Assembly (NCBI RefSeq): GCF_014646895.1
Contig: NZ_BMOD01000003.1
Coordinates: forward strand, 62,001-126,000
From: Deinococcus roseus
Lineage (GTDB): Bacteria; Deinococcota; Deinococci; Deinococcales; Deinococcaceae
Length of the DNA stretch: 64,000 nucleotides
Reading direction: 5' to 3'
Under the pieces are notes generated by a model. The model was not told the origin of the DNA. It was given only the letters and a program-made list of their open reading frames with translations, and searched no databases. Shown here piece by piece: positions 8,807-18,191 of this stretch (positions are counted from its first letter, which is position 1; the number at the start of each line of letters is the position of its first letter). Made by a program: the position numbers and the translations under genes.

Positions 8807-9023
8807 GCTGTCTTGCAGTGAACTGGACTGAAAAAATTTCAAAATGGGGCTGTCCTGTAGACCTGCAGCTTGATGTAAGGGCCTTTCAGAGGTAATTTGG
8901 TAAGTGCAGTTAACTATTTCTGAATCACTCACCAGGCCGCCATCAAGCCGTATTTTTCAGCAGCGTCTGTCATTTCGGGAGTGCATTCCTGTGGTGATGG
9001 ACGCTGTTTTTTAAAGGAGAACC

Positions 9024-10031
9024 ATGCCAAGACCTGTGACGCTTTTCACCGGACAGTGGGCCGATTTGCCCCTCTCAGAACTTGCCCCCCTCGCCAAAGC
9101 CATGGGCTACGATGGTCTGGAACTCGCCTGCTGGGGCGACCATTTCAATGTGCAAGAAGCCCTCAGCAACCCCGATTACGTCAAAGAAAAACTGGAGTTG
9201 TTGCACCAGCATGACCTCAGGGTTTATGCCATCAGCAACCATCTGGTCGGGCAGGCCGTGTGTGACCTCATCGACGAGCGCCACAAATCCATCCTCCCAG
9301 AGCATGTCTGGGGCGACGGCGACCCTGAAGGTGTGCGCAAACGCGCCGCAGAAGAAATGATGGACACCGCCAGAGCTGCACAGGCCCTCGGGGTCAAAGT
9401 GGTCAACGGTTTCACTGGATCCAGTGTCTGGCACTCCATTTATGCCTTTCCTCCAACCAGTCAAGACTTCTGGGAGGCTGGCTTTGAGGATTTCGGCAAG
9501 CGCTGGAGCATCATTCTGGATGTCTTTGACCACTGTGATGTGAATTTTGCCCTGGAAGTGCACCCCACCGAAATTGCCTTCGACATTGCCACTGCAGAGC
9601 GGGCCATCAAAGCCGTTAATAACCATCCCAGATTCGGGTTCAACTATGACCCCTCCCACCTGGGCTACCAGCATGTGGATTACATCCGTTTCATTCGCCA
9701 GTTTGCAGACCGCATCTTCCATGCCCACATGAAAGACGTCTGGTGGGGACACGGAGATGGCAGCGTGGGCGTTTTCGGAGGTCACACCAACTTCGGAGAC
9801 CACCGCCGCTACTGGGACTTCCGCAGCCTGGGACACGGAGACATCAAGTTTGAAGATGTGATTGTGGCCCTCAACGACATCAACTACTCAGGGCCCCTGT
9901 CGGTGGAATGGGAAGACATCCGCATGGACCGCGTTCACGGGGCCACCGAGAGTGCTGCTTTTGTGCGCAAGCTGGACTTCACCCCCAGCAAACTGGCCTT
10001 CGATGCTGCCTTTGACAGGAAGAAACAATGA
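9024..10031 (+). CDS. sugar phosphate isomerase/epimerase family protein
   Basis: A 335-residue TIM-barrel protein of the xylose-isomerase-like/AP-endonuclease-2 superfamily. It starts MPRPVTLFTGQWADLPLSEL with GYDGLELACWGDHF shortly after. Metal-ligand candidates are the Glu in FALEVHPTEIAFD, the Asp/His in NYDPSHLGYQ, the His in FHAHMKDVWW and the Glu in LSVEWED. AAAGGAG precedes the ATG. The 217-base gap after the previous gene suggests a separate promoter, but the end overlaps the next gene by four bases (ATGA). It likely interconverts a keto sugar or inositol intermediate made by the neighbouring oxidoreductases. Confidence 0.85.
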   Translation: MPRPVTLFTGQWADLPLSELAPLAKAMGYDGLELACWGDHFNVQEALSNPDYVKEKLELLHQHDLRVYAISNHLVGQAVCDLIDERHKSILPEHVWGDGDPEGVRKRAAEEMMDTARAAQALGVKVVNGFTGSSVWHSIYAFPPTSQDFWEAGFEDFGKRWSIILDVFDHCDVNFALEVHPTEIAFDIATAERAIKAVNNHPRFGFNYDPSHLGYQHVDYIRFIRQFADRIFHAHMKDVWWGHGDGSVGVFGGHTNFGDHRRYWDFRSLGHGDIKFEDVIVALNDINYSGPLSVEWEDIRMDRVHGATESAAFVRKLDFTPSKLAFDAAFDRKKQ

Positions 10032-11161
10032 CCCTCAAGTACGGCATGATCGGGGGCGGCAAGGACGCTTTCATCGGAGGGGTGCACCGCAAAGCCATTG
10101 CCCTGGATTCCACGGCAGAACTGGTGGCTGGCGCATTTTCCAGCAACCCCGAAAAAGCCCTGGCCTCTGGAAAAGAACTGGGCGTCAAGCGCAACTACCC
10201 GACCTGGGAAGCCATGCTGGAAGGCGAACTGGCCCTCCCTGAAGAGGAACGCATTGATTTTGTGGTGATCGTGACCCCCAACCACATGCACTACCCCACA
10301 GCGAAAGCTTTTGCAGAAGCGGGTTTCAATGTGGTGAGCGACAAACCCCTGGTGCACAGCAGCGAGCAGGCCGAGGACCTGGTGCGCATCGTGCAGGAAA
10401 AGGGGGTGGTGTTCGGGGTGACCTACAATTACACCGGATACCCCATGGTCCGTCAGGCCCGTGAAATGGTGCGTCGGGGCGACCTGGGCAAGATCCGCAA
10501 GGTGATTGTGGAGTACAACCAGGGCTGGCTGGCCACCAGACTCGAAGAAACCGGAGCCAAGCAAGCAGACTGGCGCACCGATCCCAAACGCTCAGGAATT
10601 GCTGGAGCGATGGGGGACATCGGGTCCCATGCCGAAAACCTGATGGGCAGCATCACCGGACTGCACATTTCCCACATCTGCGCAGATTTGACCACCTTTG
10701 TGGAAGGCCGCCAGCTTGATGATGACGGCAACGTGCTGCTGAGGTTTGAGAATGGTGCGAAAGGCGTGCTGATCGCCTCCCAGATCGAAATCGGGATGGA
10801 GAACGACCTGAGGATCCGGGTGTTTGGCGAGAAAGGTTCTCTGGTGTGGCATCAGGAAGACCCCAATTCCCTTGAATTCCACCGTCTGGGCGAGCCTGTG
10901 CAGATCCTCAAACGTGGAAATGACTACCTGTGCGACGCTGCCAAGAAAGCCACCCGCATTCCTGCAGGACACCCTGAGGCTTTCCTGGAAGCTTTTGCCA
11001 ACATCTACCGGGGTGTTGCAGAAGCCATTGAGGCCCGCAAAGCCGGGACCCCTCTGACCGAGTTTGAATTTCCCACAGTGCAGGAGGGTGCAATTGGGGT
11101 GAAGTTCATCGAGAAAGTGGTGGAGAGCAGCCACTCAGACCAGAAGTGGACTGAATTTTAA
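10028..11161 (+). CDS. Gfo/Idh/MocA family oxidoreductase
   Basis: A second, different Gfo/Idh dehydrogenase (377 residues), translationally coupled to the isomerase by an ATGA overlap. It has the nucleotide-binding GMIGGGKDAFIGGVH, the DKP variant of the EKP motif (VVSDKPLVHS) and the catalytic-type DIGSHAENL. Having two members of the family with an isomerase and ThuA is typical of disaccharide or inositol-like catabolic clusters; function at substrate level is inferred from context only. Confidence 0.9.
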   Translation: MTLKYGMIGGGKDAFIGGVHRKAIALDSTAELVAGAFSSNPEKALASGKELGVKRNYPTWEAMLEGELALPEEERIDFVVIVTPNHMHYPTAKAFAEAGFNVVSDKPLVHSSEQAEDLVRIVQEKGVVFGVTYNYTGYPMVRQAREMVRRGDLGKIRKVIVEYNQGWLATRLEETGAKQADWRTDPKRSGIAGAMGDIGSHAENLMGSITGLHISHICADLTTFVEGRQLDDDGNVLLRFENGAKGVLIASQIEIGMENDLRIRVFGEKGSLVWHQEDPNSLEFHRLGEPVQILKRGNDYLCDAAKKATRIPAGHPEAFLEAFANIYRGVAEAIEARKAGTPLTEFEFPTVQEGAIGVKFIEKVVESSHSDQKWTEF

Positions 11162-11179
11162 GCTTGCCCCTGCTCTGTT

Positions 11180-11202
11180 CCCCCTCGGTTTTTGCGAGGG
11201 GG
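11180..11202. terminator. hairpin between convergent genes
   Basis: CCCCCTCG and CGAGGGGG form a perfect 8-bp stem with a 7-base loop, ending one base before the stop codon of the convergent aminopeptidase gene. It may stop transcripts from both sides, although T-runs are poor. Confidence 0.6.
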
Positions 11203-12447
11203 TTATGCTTTGTTCTGAAGCACAAACTCTCCGTGATGCATCACGGGTTCATGGGTGCCATCAGGCAGGATGCCGTCCACATCCATGTCACTGCTGCCCA
11301 CCATGAAATCCACATGGATCAGGCTGTTGTTGCCTCCATGGGCTGCAAAAGTGGCCCGGTCCATGTCCAGACCTCCTTGCAGGCTGCCCGGATAAGCCTG
11401 TCCAAAAGCCAGATGTGAAGCTGCGTTTTCATCGAAAAGGGTGCTGTAGAAAAAGATCCCGGACTGCTGGATGGGGCTGGAAGCCGACACCAGCGCCACC
11501 TCACCCAGGAAGGCAGAGCCCTCATCGGTGGAGAGCAAGTGTTTCAGGGCGGCTTCGCCCTCCTCGGCCTGCACATGGACGGCCTTGCCTGCCTTGAACT
11601 GGACAGTAAAGTTGCGGATCAGCTGTCCCTGATGCACCAGCGGTCTGGTGCTGCTGACCCTGCCATCCACCTGTTCCCGGTGGGGGAGGGTGAACACCTC
11701 CTCGGAAGGGATGTTGGCAAAAAACAGTGCTCCACGGGTGGTTCTGTGCTGAGCGGTTTCCCAGGAATGGCCTTCCGGTAGCCCGATGGTGAGGTCTGTC
11801 TGGGGGCTTTTGAAGTGCAAGGCGGTGTATTTTCTGGCGTTCAGGAGGTTTGCTTGCTGTTGCAGGTTTTGAATGTGGTCCTGCCAGAGTTGCAAAGCGT
11901 TTTCCTGATCTGCGCGTGTTGCAGCGAAAATGGCATCCCAGAGCCTGTCTTGCTGCTGACTGGCTGACACATCGGGAAAGACAGCTGCGGCCCAGCCCTG
12001 GGTGGGCACCCCCAGGATGCTCCAGGCGAAAGTGTTGTTGTACACCTCTTGCAGGTAACGGGCTCTGGACTGACTGAAAGCCAGATTGCAGGCACGCACT
12101 TTTTCGGGATCCTGCCCTTGCAGCAACTGGGGATTGGAAGCCCGGATGGAGAGGATGGGATCTCCCCTCTGGGCGTGTTCCAGGTGGATGCGGCTGTGCC
12201 AATGGGGGACCTCATCAAAATTGTTGTGCCTGGAATGCTGAAAGCGGCTGAGCAACACTGCATCGTCTTCCCACAGCACCTCCACCAGACGGGTTTCCAG
12301 CCTGTAAGCGGCTTCCGTGACCATCCGGGCCAGAGGTGCGGCTTCCACTGGGCAACTGATCAGCAGGCGCTGGCCCGGTTTCAAGCCCAATCCGATGTTG
12401 AGGGCAATTTCACTGTAATTGCGCAACTTTTGTTCAAAGGTCAGCAT
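11203..12447 (-). CDS. M29 family aminopeptidase
   Basis: A 414-residue metallo-aminopeptidase of the AmpS/aminopeptidase T type, which removes N-terminal amino acids in the cytoplasm using two metal ions. The ligand pattern is visible in order: IPSEEVFTLPH (Glu), GEVALVSASSPI (Glu), FDENAASHLAFGQAYP (His) and NNSLIHVDFMVGS (His and Asp). Length is normal for the family. It is convergent with the sugar operon and divergent from the TetR gene, so it appears to be an independent transcription unit. Confidence 0.9.
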   Translation of the reverse strand: MLTFEQKLRNYSEIALNIGLGLKPGQRLLISCPVEAAPLARMVTEAAYRLETRLVEVLWEDDAVLLSRFQHSRHNNFDEVPHWHSRIHLEHAQRGDPILSIRASNPQLLQGQDPEKVRACNLAFSQSRARYLQEVYNNTFAWSILGVPTQGWAAAVFPDVSASQQQDRLWDAIFAATRADQENALQLWQDHIQNLQQQANLLNARKYTALHFKSPQTDLTIGLPEGHSWETAQHRTTRGALFFANIPSEEVFTLPHREQVDGRVSSTRPLVHQGQLIRNFTVQFKAGKAVHVQAEEGEAALKHLLSTDEGSAFLGEVALVSASSPIQQSGIFFYSTLFDENAASHLAFGQAYPGSLQGGLDMDRATFAAHGGNNSLIHVDFMVGSSDMDVDGILPDGTHEPVMHHGEFVLQNKA

Positions 12448-12517
12448 GGCCCAGTCTAAAGGGCGTTGCTGCAGGGCACTGTGTCTGATGCGCCCTGTGT
12501 CTGATGTGCCCTGGGTT

Positions 12518-12547
12518 TTGGCAGAAGCGGGTTCCAGCAGGTATAGT
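12518..12547 (+). promoter_or_regulatory. promoter of the TetR gene
   Basis: TTGGCA (12518-12523) and TATAGT (12542-12547) are separated by 18 bases, 25 bases before the ATG. Confidence 0.5.
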
Positions 12548-12571
12548 CAGGCTGGGCAGGCAGGTGAACCC

Positions 12572-13189
12572 ATGACAGAGCAACGTCTTTCCAGAAAAAA
12601 ACCTTACCACCATGGGGATTTGCGCAATGCCCTTTTGCAACTGGGCAGTGAACTGCTGGCCACCGAGGGCCTCAGTGGTTTTGGACTCAGGGAAATTGCC
12701 CGCCGTGCCGGGGTGAGCAATGCGGCCATTTACCGGCATTTCCCGGACCGGGATGCCCTGCTGGCAGAACTGGCCATGGAGGGGTTCAGAACCTTGATTT
12801 CCTGGCACCAGACTTCTGGGGAACAGCAAGAGCCCGATCCCATCCGGGCGCTGGAGATCGCTGTGCTGGTGTACCTGAAGTTTGCTGCAAAGCATCCCAA
12901 CCTGCTGAGGGTGATGTTTGGTGACTTGCTGTCCAGGCACCAGGCGTTTCCTGAGGTGGCGCGGTTGTCCATCGAAGCTTTTGTGCAATTGGAACAGTTG
13001 ATCCACAAAGGGCAGCAGGCGGGTGTGTTTGGTGAGGGCCATGTGGGAGAGAAGGCCCTGATGTGCTGGGGCATGATGCATGGCATCGCCCAGATCCGCA
13101 TGGAGCAGATTGTGCTGCCGGGCATTCCAGAAAGCCCCCTGGAAACCCTGGCCCACATGATGGCCCAGCAACTGGCTCAGGGTTTGTAG
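12572..13189 (+). CDS. TetR/AcrR family transcriptional regulator
   Basis: A 205-residue repressor. The helix-turn-helix is LREIARRAGVSNAAIYRHF (residues about 36-55), followed by a helical ligand-binding domain with AMEGFRTL and a TetR-C-like AVLVYLKFAAKHPNLLRVMF segment. The ATG at 12572 is chosen over a longer in-frame extension because AGGTGAA lies just upstream and the protein then has normal length. It is divergent from the aminopeptidase. The target is not evident; it may be autoregulated. Confidence 0.85.
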   Translation: MTEQRLSRKKPYHHGDLRNALLQLGSELLATEGLSGFGLREIARRAGVSNAAIYRHFPDRDALLAELAMEGFRTLISWHQTSGEQQEPDPIRALEIAVLVYLKFAAKHPNLLRVMFGDLLSRHQAFPEVARLSIEAFVQLEQLIHKGQQAGVFGEGHVGEKALMCWGMMHGIAQIRMEQIVLPGIPESPLETLAHMMAQQLAQGL

Positions 13190-13240
13190 GCAGTTCGCTG
13201 CTGGCTTGAAGCTGATCCGGGCTGAAAAGGATGATCGAAT

Positions 13241-13255
13241 GTTTCCACTGGAAAC
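13241..13255 (+). promoter_or_regulatory. palindromic operator upstream of the amylase operon
   Basis: GTTTCCACTGGAAAC is a perfect palindrome around one base. A half site (GCTGGAAACAT) follows at 13265-13275. The placement upstream of a carbohydrate operon suggests a sugar-responsive repressor site. Confidence 0.45.
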
Positions 13256-13379
13256 AATGTTGTCGCTGGAAACATATTATGTTACACTGACCCAGGAGCG
13301 CTGAAGGTTGCCACCTGTTGCTGTGCCGTGCCTCCAAAACGCCAACAAAACAGTTTCTCGGATGTGGATGGTTTCGCAA

Positions 13380-13397
13380 TATGGAAGCGATTCCATA
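13380..13397 (+). promoter_or_regulatory. second palindromic operator upstream of the amylase operon
   Basis: TATGGAA and TTCCATA flank GCGA, giving 7-bp arms in an 18-base LacI-like site about 90 bases before the secreted NTF2-like protein. Confidence 0.45.
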
Positions 13398-13484
13398 GGT
13401 TTGGACTGCCAACAGTCAACCCGCTGCAATCCATCTACAGTTCAAGCCTCTCTCCGCACCTTCGGGTGCAGCACAAAGGATCCC

Positions 13485-13919
13485 ATGAAAAAACACCTTG
13501 CTTTGACCCTGCTTGCCCTGACCACTTCCATCAGCCATGCCCAGTCTTTTCAGTCCATCCGCAAAGGCCTCGACCTTTATGCGCAAATCTGGGCCGAAAA
13601 CGATCCGGCAAAACGTGCAGTGCTGATGAAAGAAGGCCTCACCGAGGATTTTCATTTCATGAACAACCGCACCCAATCGGTGGGCCACTCTGGCTTTGAA
13701 GACTTCGTGGTCAGCATGAAAAGCTCCTTCCCTGGGCTCGTGGTGGTGTTCGGTCCGCTGGCGCAGCACCACAACGTGGCCCGCGTGGCCTGGCAGCTCA
13801 GAAGACCAGACCAGTCGCTGCTGGCCGAAGGCTTTGATGTGCTGGGATTCGATGAATCCGGCAAAATCAAATCCCTGACTGGTTTTGTTGGCCCCTTCAA
13901 CACCGAAATTCCCGAGTGA
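13485..13919 (+). CDS. secreted NTF2/SnoaL-like protein
   Basis: A 144-residue exported protein. A Sec signal peptide is clear (MKKHLALTLLALTTSISHAQ, cleavage probably after SHA). The mature part looks like a small NTF2-like cone fold (LDLYAQIWAENDPAKRAVL, then DFHFMNNRTQSVGHSGFEDF), a fold used for binding or for small-molecule isomerisation. AAAGGA sits at proper distance from the ATG at 13485. Its stop codon is six bases before the amylase start, so the two are one operon and the protein may assist the amylase or handle a product. Catalytic residues are not assignable. Confidence 0.7.
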   Translation: MKKHLALTLLALTTSISHAQSFQSIRKGLDLYAQIWAENDPAKRAVLMKEGLTEDFHFMNNRTQSVGHSGFEDFVVSMKSSFPGLVVVFGPLAQHHNVARVAWQLRRPDQSLLAEGFDVLGFDESGKIKSLTGFVGPFNTEIPE

Positions 13920-13924
13920 TCAGC

Positions 13925-15508
13925 ATGACATCCAGCATGAAATCCAGCAAAACCTTTGCTTCACTCGTTTTGACGGGCTTGCTGACCCTTTCAGGTGCAG
14001 CATCCAGCCAGAACCTCCGGCCTCCACTGACGGTGCAGCAAGACCACTGGGCAGCCCACACGGTCGTCTACCAGATTTTTGTGCGCTCTTTTCAGGACAG
14101 CGATGGAGACGGCACAGGAGACCTGAAAGGCATCACCTCCCGGCTGGAGTACCTCAAAAGCCTGGGGGTGGGTGCCCTCTGGTTGATGCCGATTTACCCC
14201 AGCCCTTCCTACCACGGTTACGACGTGACGGAGCAGCAGGATGTGAATCCGGATTATGGCACGCTGGCAGATTTTGATGCTCTGGTTGCCGCTGCGCACC
14301 GTCTGGGCCTCCGGGTGGTGCTGGACTGGGTGCCCAACCACACCTCCAGCCAGCATCCCTGGTTTCAGCAGGCACTGAACCCTGCCTCCAGCTTTCGGGA
14401 CTGGTACATCTGGCGCAAAGACAATCCAGGCTGGACCCAGCCCTGGTCTGGTGAGGGGCAAACCTGGCACAAAAAAGGCGATGCTTATTACTACGGGGTG
14501 TTCTGGAGCGAGATGCCCGACCTCAACTGGAAGAACGCGGCTGTGCAAAAAGCCATGTCAGAGGCAGCCCGGTTCTGGCTGAACCGCGGCATCGACGGTT
14601 TCCGGGTGGATGCTTCTCGCCACCTCATCGAAAGCGACACCGACAACGCACCTGACAGCCTGGAAAACCTGGAGTGGGTGCGCACCTTCACCAGACAGGT
14701 GAAAGCCGTTCGTCCAGATGCCCTGGTGCTCACCGAAGCCTGGACCAGCGTGGCCAATGTGGCCAAGTACTTTCTGGACGGCGAGGGAGAGGACATGGGG
14801 TTCAATTTTGACCTGCAGGTCGCCCTTCTGGAAGGCATCAAAACCGGAAATGCTGCCCCCATAGAGCAGGTGCTGGATCAGGTGACCCTGCATTATCCCA
14901 GTGGGGCCCTGGATGGCATTTTCATCAGCAACCATGACCTGGTGCGGCCTGAACTCACCCTTTCAGAGGCAAAAGTGGCGGCCAGTTTGCTCATGACCCT
15001 TCCAGGCACCCCGATCCTGTATTACGGACAGGAAATTGGCATGCCCAACGGCTCAGGCACCGCCGATGAGCACAAGCGCACCCCCATGCGCTGGACCACC
15101 GAGGGCCGTGCAGGATTCAGCACCTACTTTCCCTGGCAGATCTTCAGCACCCGTGAACCCCAGGTCAGTGTGCAGGCCCAGCAGGACACCCCAGGGTCCC
15201 TGCTGAGGCATTACCAGCAGATGATCCAGTTGCGCAACCAGCATCCTGCTTTGCAAACCGGAGGGCACCTGTCCCTGGTCTCGCCTGCAGGCACCCTGAG
15301 TTTCATTCGCTTTTTGCCCAATCAGGTGTTGCTGGTCAGCATCAACCTCACAGAACAGGGCCAGCAAATCCAGCTGGCCCTCTCAGGCACCCCTTACCAG
15401 AACAGTCAGGGTTCTGGGGTCCTGAATGGCCTGAACGTCTCTGCAGGCAGGGTCAGTGGGATGCTGGAAGGCCATGGGGTGTCGGTGGTGTCTCTTTTGG
15501 AGCCCTGA
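13925..15508 (+). CDS. secreted GH13 alpha-amylase family glycoside hydrolase
   Basis: A 527-residue glycosidase with a signal peptide (KTFASLVLTGLLTLSGAASS). The GH13 blocks appear in order: VLDWVPNHTS, GFRVDASRHL (nucleophile Asp), LVLTEAWTS (acid/base Glu) and FISNHDLVRPE (transition-state Asp). The early HGYDVTEQQDVNPDYGTL block is typical of the oligo-1,6-glucosidase/trehalose-synthase-like branch. Family members hydrolyse or transfer alpha-glucosidic bonds in starch or malto-oligosaccharides; here outside the cytoplasm. In-frame alternatives are GTG 13916 and ATG 13937. It is coupled to the NTF2-like gene and probably controlled by the palindromes upstream of it. Confidence 0.9.
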   Translation: MTSSMKSSKTFASLVLTGLLTLSGAASSQNLRPPLTVQQDHWAAHTVVYQIFVRSFQDSDGDGTGDLKGITSRLEYLKSLGVGALWLMPIYPSPSYHGYDVTEQQDVNPDYGTLADFDALVAAAHRLGLRVVLDWVPNHTSSQHPWFQQALNPASSFRDWYIWRKDNPGWTQPWSGEGQTWHKKGDAYYYGVFWSEMPDLNWKNAAVQKAMSEAARFWLNRGIDGFRVDASRHLIESDTDNAPDSLENLEWVRTFTRQVKAVRPDALVLTEAWTSVANVAKYFLDGEGEDMGFNFDLQVALLEGIKTGNAAPIEQVLDQVTLHYPSGALDGIFISNHDLVRPELTLSEAKVAASLLMTLPGTPILYYGQEIGMPNGSGTADEHKRTPMRWTTEGRAGFSTYFPWQIFSTREPQVSVQAQQDTPGSLLRHYQQMIQLRNQHPALQTGGHLSLVSPAGTLSFIRFLPNQVLLVSINLTEQGQQIQLALSGTPYQNSQGSGVLNGLNVSAGRVSGMLEGHGVSVVSLLEP

Positions 15509-15524
15509 GGGGTCAGCATTCTGG

Positions 15525-17960
15525 TCAGTGTTTGTTTTGCTTGCGGATCTTGTTGTACTGCTTGGCAAACTGCTTGCTGGTTCTGGCATTCAGGGCCTGA
15601 GCAATCTGGACTTTGCGTTGCTGGCGTTTCAGGAAAGCCGCCTGGGCCTGGAGGGTTTCGGTTCGGAGGGTGCGGCGTTGCTGTTCCCTCTGGGCCACCA
15701 GCCGTTGTTTTTGCCTTGCTGCGGCCTGTTGTTGCAAGGCCTGCTGTCTCAGAAGGGCCTGTTTCTGGGCTGCGGCCTGCCTTTGCAATTCCTGTTGTCT
15801 GGCCCATGCTGCCCTTTTGCGGGCTTCTGCCAGACGTTGCATTTGAAGCTGGGTTGCAGAGACAGCAGCAGGGGTTTTGATCGGACGATAAACCTTTTGA
15901 GGGGTGCTTTGTTGTGTTTTTGTTGAGATGGGTTTTGCAGCTGGTTTCACAGGTTTCACAGCCACCAGAGCGTGCAGCTGCCCTTTGGGCTGATAAAAGG
16001 CCATTTCCAGTCCGGTGACTTCACGGGTGACCAGGTTTCTGGGTCTGTCCACCACAATGGTTTTTTCATTTTGCAGGGCCAGAGACACTGCCTGCTGCCA
16101 GATCGGGGCCGAGATGGTGCCGCTGTAGGCCGTTTTTGGCATGGGGGTGTTGTCGTTTTTGCCCACCCATACAGCTCCGGTCAGTTTCGGGGTGGTGCCC
16201 ACAAACCACAAATCTTTGACCTCGTTGGTGGTTCCCGTTTTGCCGCCCACCTGCCAGCCAGGAATCCTGGCTTTCCAGCCCAGGCCGCCCTGTTGTGGGG
16301 TCAGGTCGTTGACCACACCCCGGATCATGTCCCAGCCCAGGTAGGCCACGGGTTCGCTCCAGACCCGCACGGGTTTGCTCAGACGCACTTTTTTCAGCAC
16401 CGCCCCGTTCATGGTGATCTGGGTGATGAAACGGGGCGCACGGTACATTCCACCGTTCACAAAAGGCGCGTAGGCCGCTGCCATGTCCAGGGGTGTGGCT
16501 TCCAGTGCTCCAATCCCAATGGCAAGCCCTGCCTGAGGGTCTGGCTGCAAACCCAGCAGGGTCAATTTCTTCTTGAAGTCCTCCACCCCGATTTTTTCCA
16601 GCAGGTGCAGGGTGGGCAAATTCAGGCTGTGGTCCAGGGCGCGCCTGAGCATGATGGGTTCCCCGGTGGAGGTGCCGCTGTAGTTCTGGGGCTGGTATTT
16701 GCCTTGCAGAGGGGCATCCAGCACGGTGTCGCTCTGCTGCCAGCCTTTTTGCAGGGCCAGGGTGTAAAGCAGGGGTTTGATGGAACTGCCCACCTGCCGT
16801 CTGGAACGGGTGGCGTGGTTCCATTCCTCAAAGACCCCATCGTTCAGTTTCTGACCCACCAGGGCCTGCACATCTCCGGTCAGGGGGTCCAGCAGGGCCA
16901 TGCCCAGGGTTGCGCCTGCAGGCAAAACAGCTTTCTGGCTGGCGGTTTCAGCAGCAAGCTGGGCTTTGCGGTTCAGGGTGGTGTACACCCGGATGTCCGA
17001 GGTGTAGAAATCCCTGATCCTGACATGCTGCACCAGTTCCCGTTCCACCTCATCCAGGAAGGCATCTGCGTAATGGTGTTCAGGTTGAGGGAAATTCTTT
17101 TTGCGGGCTTGCCGGTCGGTCAGTTTTGCGGCCAGCAGTTTGCCTTTTTTGTCGTATTTGACGGTCCAGCCAGCGGGTTGCAAAGGGTAACGCCAGGCCT
17201 GATCGGCTTCATGCTGGGTGAGGGTGCCTTTTTCCACCATTCTGGACAGCAGGTCTTTCATCAGGGGACGGTAAGCCGGGTAATCCAGGTAACGGGCCGG
17301 AGTGGGCAGCAGGAGGGCGAGGTACACACTTTCGGCCAGATTGAGGTCCACAGCGTTCTTGTTGAAATACGCTCTGGCTGCGTCCTGCACCCCGATCAGG
17401 TCATTGCGGGCCTTGCCCCAGTAGATCAGGTTGAGGTACAGGTTCAGGATCTCTTCTTTGGAGAATTCGTTTTCCACTTCCAGGGCAAAGAACGCTTCTT
17501 TGAGCTTGCGTTCCAGGGTGCGTGCACCATGCAGCTCTGCCAGCAGGGTGTTCTTGACCACCTGCTGGGTGATGGTGCTTCCCCCCTCGGTGTCCCCGGA
17601 GAGGGTTTTCCAGAGCGCACGGGACAGGCCTTTCAGGTCAATGCCCTGGTGCTCAAAGAAACGCACATCCTCGCTGGCCACCACCGCTTTTTGCAGCCAG
17701 GGGCTGATCTGGCTGGGGGTCAGGAATTTGCGGGCAGGTTGCACATGGCCCTCGGCAGTCACGGCCACCACCTTGACCACCCGGCCTTCACTGTCCAGCA
17801 GGGTGGCCCGGCCAGCGTATTTCAGGTTCTGCAGGGTGCTGACTTTTTTCAGTTCGGGTTGCCAGCGGTAAAAGGTGATGCCCAGTCCCACAATGCCCAG
17901 CAACATCAAAAGCAGCGTGAAGCGAAAAAACCAGCTTAAAAAACGCATAAACCAATGCAT
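15525..17960 (-). CDS. class A penicillin-binding protein (PBP1A-like)
   Basis: An 811-residue bifunctional peptidoglycan synthase. After an N-terminal membrane anchor (FTLLLMLLGIVGLGITFY) comes the GT51 glycosyltransferase with ASEDVRFFEHQGID and GGSTITQQVVKN, then a transpeptidase with SSIKP (active Ser near residue 392), SLN in DHSLNLP and GGKTGTTNE (KTGT near 576). The last about 130 residues are rich in Gln, Arg, Lys and Ala and likely coiled or disordered. No Shine-Dalgarno is seen; a TATTAT box lies 10 bases before the alternative ATG at 17948, so a leaderless start there is possible. It is convergent with the amylase gene, with only 16 bases between stops. Confidence 0.95.
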   Translation of the reverse strand: MHWFMRFLSWFFRFTLLLMLLGIVGLGITFYRWQPELKKVSTLQNLKYAGRATLLDSEGRVVKVVAVTAEGHVQPARKFLTPSQISPWLQKAVVASEDVRFFEHQGIDLKGLSRALWKTLSGDTEGGSTITQQVVKNTLLAELHGARTLERKLKEAFFALEVENEFSKEEILNLYLNLIYWGKARNDLIGVQDAARAYFNKNAVDLNLAESVYLALLLPTPARYLDYPAYRPLMKDLLSRMVEKGTLTQHEADQAWRYPLQPAGWTVKYDKKGKLLAAKLTDRQARKKNFPQPEHHYADAFLDEVERELVQHVRIRDFYTSDIRVYTTLNRKAQLAAETASQKAVLPAGATLGMALLDPLTGDVQALVGQKLNDGVFEEWNHATRSRRQVGSSIKPLLYTLALQKGWQQSDTVLDAPLQGKYQPQNYSGTSTGEPIMLRRALDHSLNLPTLHLLEKIGVEDFKKKLTLLGLQPDPQAGLAIGIGALEATPLDMAAAYAPFVNGGMYRAPRFITQITMNGAVLKKVRLSKPVRVWSEPVAYLGWDMIRGVVNDLTPQQGGLGWKARIPGWQVGGKTGTTNEVKDLWFVGTTPKLTGAVWVGKNDNTPMPKTAYSGTISAPIWQQAVSLALQNEKTIVVDRPRNLVTREVTGLEMAFYQPKGQLHALVAVKPVKPAAKPISTKTQQSTPQKVYRPIKTPAAVSATQLQMQRLAEARKRAAWARQQELQRQAAAQKQALLRQQALQQQAAARQKQRLVAQREQQRRTLRTETLQAQAAFLKRQQRKVQIAQALNARTSKQFAKQYNKIRKQNKH

Positions 17961-18064
17961 AATACAATTTTATGCAGGGATCTTGAGATCTGGCCTTTGA
18001 TGGTCACGGAAAATGCTGAGGATTTCTTGAGGAATGTCACATTTCCGTAAGGAACCTGCTGGAA

Positions 18065-18116
18065 TCAGGGGCAGCGAAGCGGTGCTTTCTCTGGTTTTCT
18101 GTTTCGCTGCCCCTGA
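18065..18116. repeat. 14-bp inverted repeat with 24-base loop
   Basis: TCAGGGGCAGCGAA (18065-18078) and its exact complement (18103-18116) face each other in the divergent gap between the penicillin-binding protein and the alpha/beta hydrolase. It may be a regulatory or REP-like palindrome. Confidence 0.5.
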
Positions 18117-18191
18117 AGCTCCCCTGAAAGGTGTACCCTGAGAACGATTGTTTTTTCGCAGAACTTACTCGCCCCACTCTTGAGGAGACGC

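Noticed and set aside
15972..17939. 655-codon open frame opposite the penicillin-binding protein gene, and similar long frames at 29000-31696, 49774-51936 and 58045-60072
   Set aside because: They mirror strong conserved genes, lack family motifs and are rich in Gly/His/Gln as expected for antisense frames of GC-rich genes.
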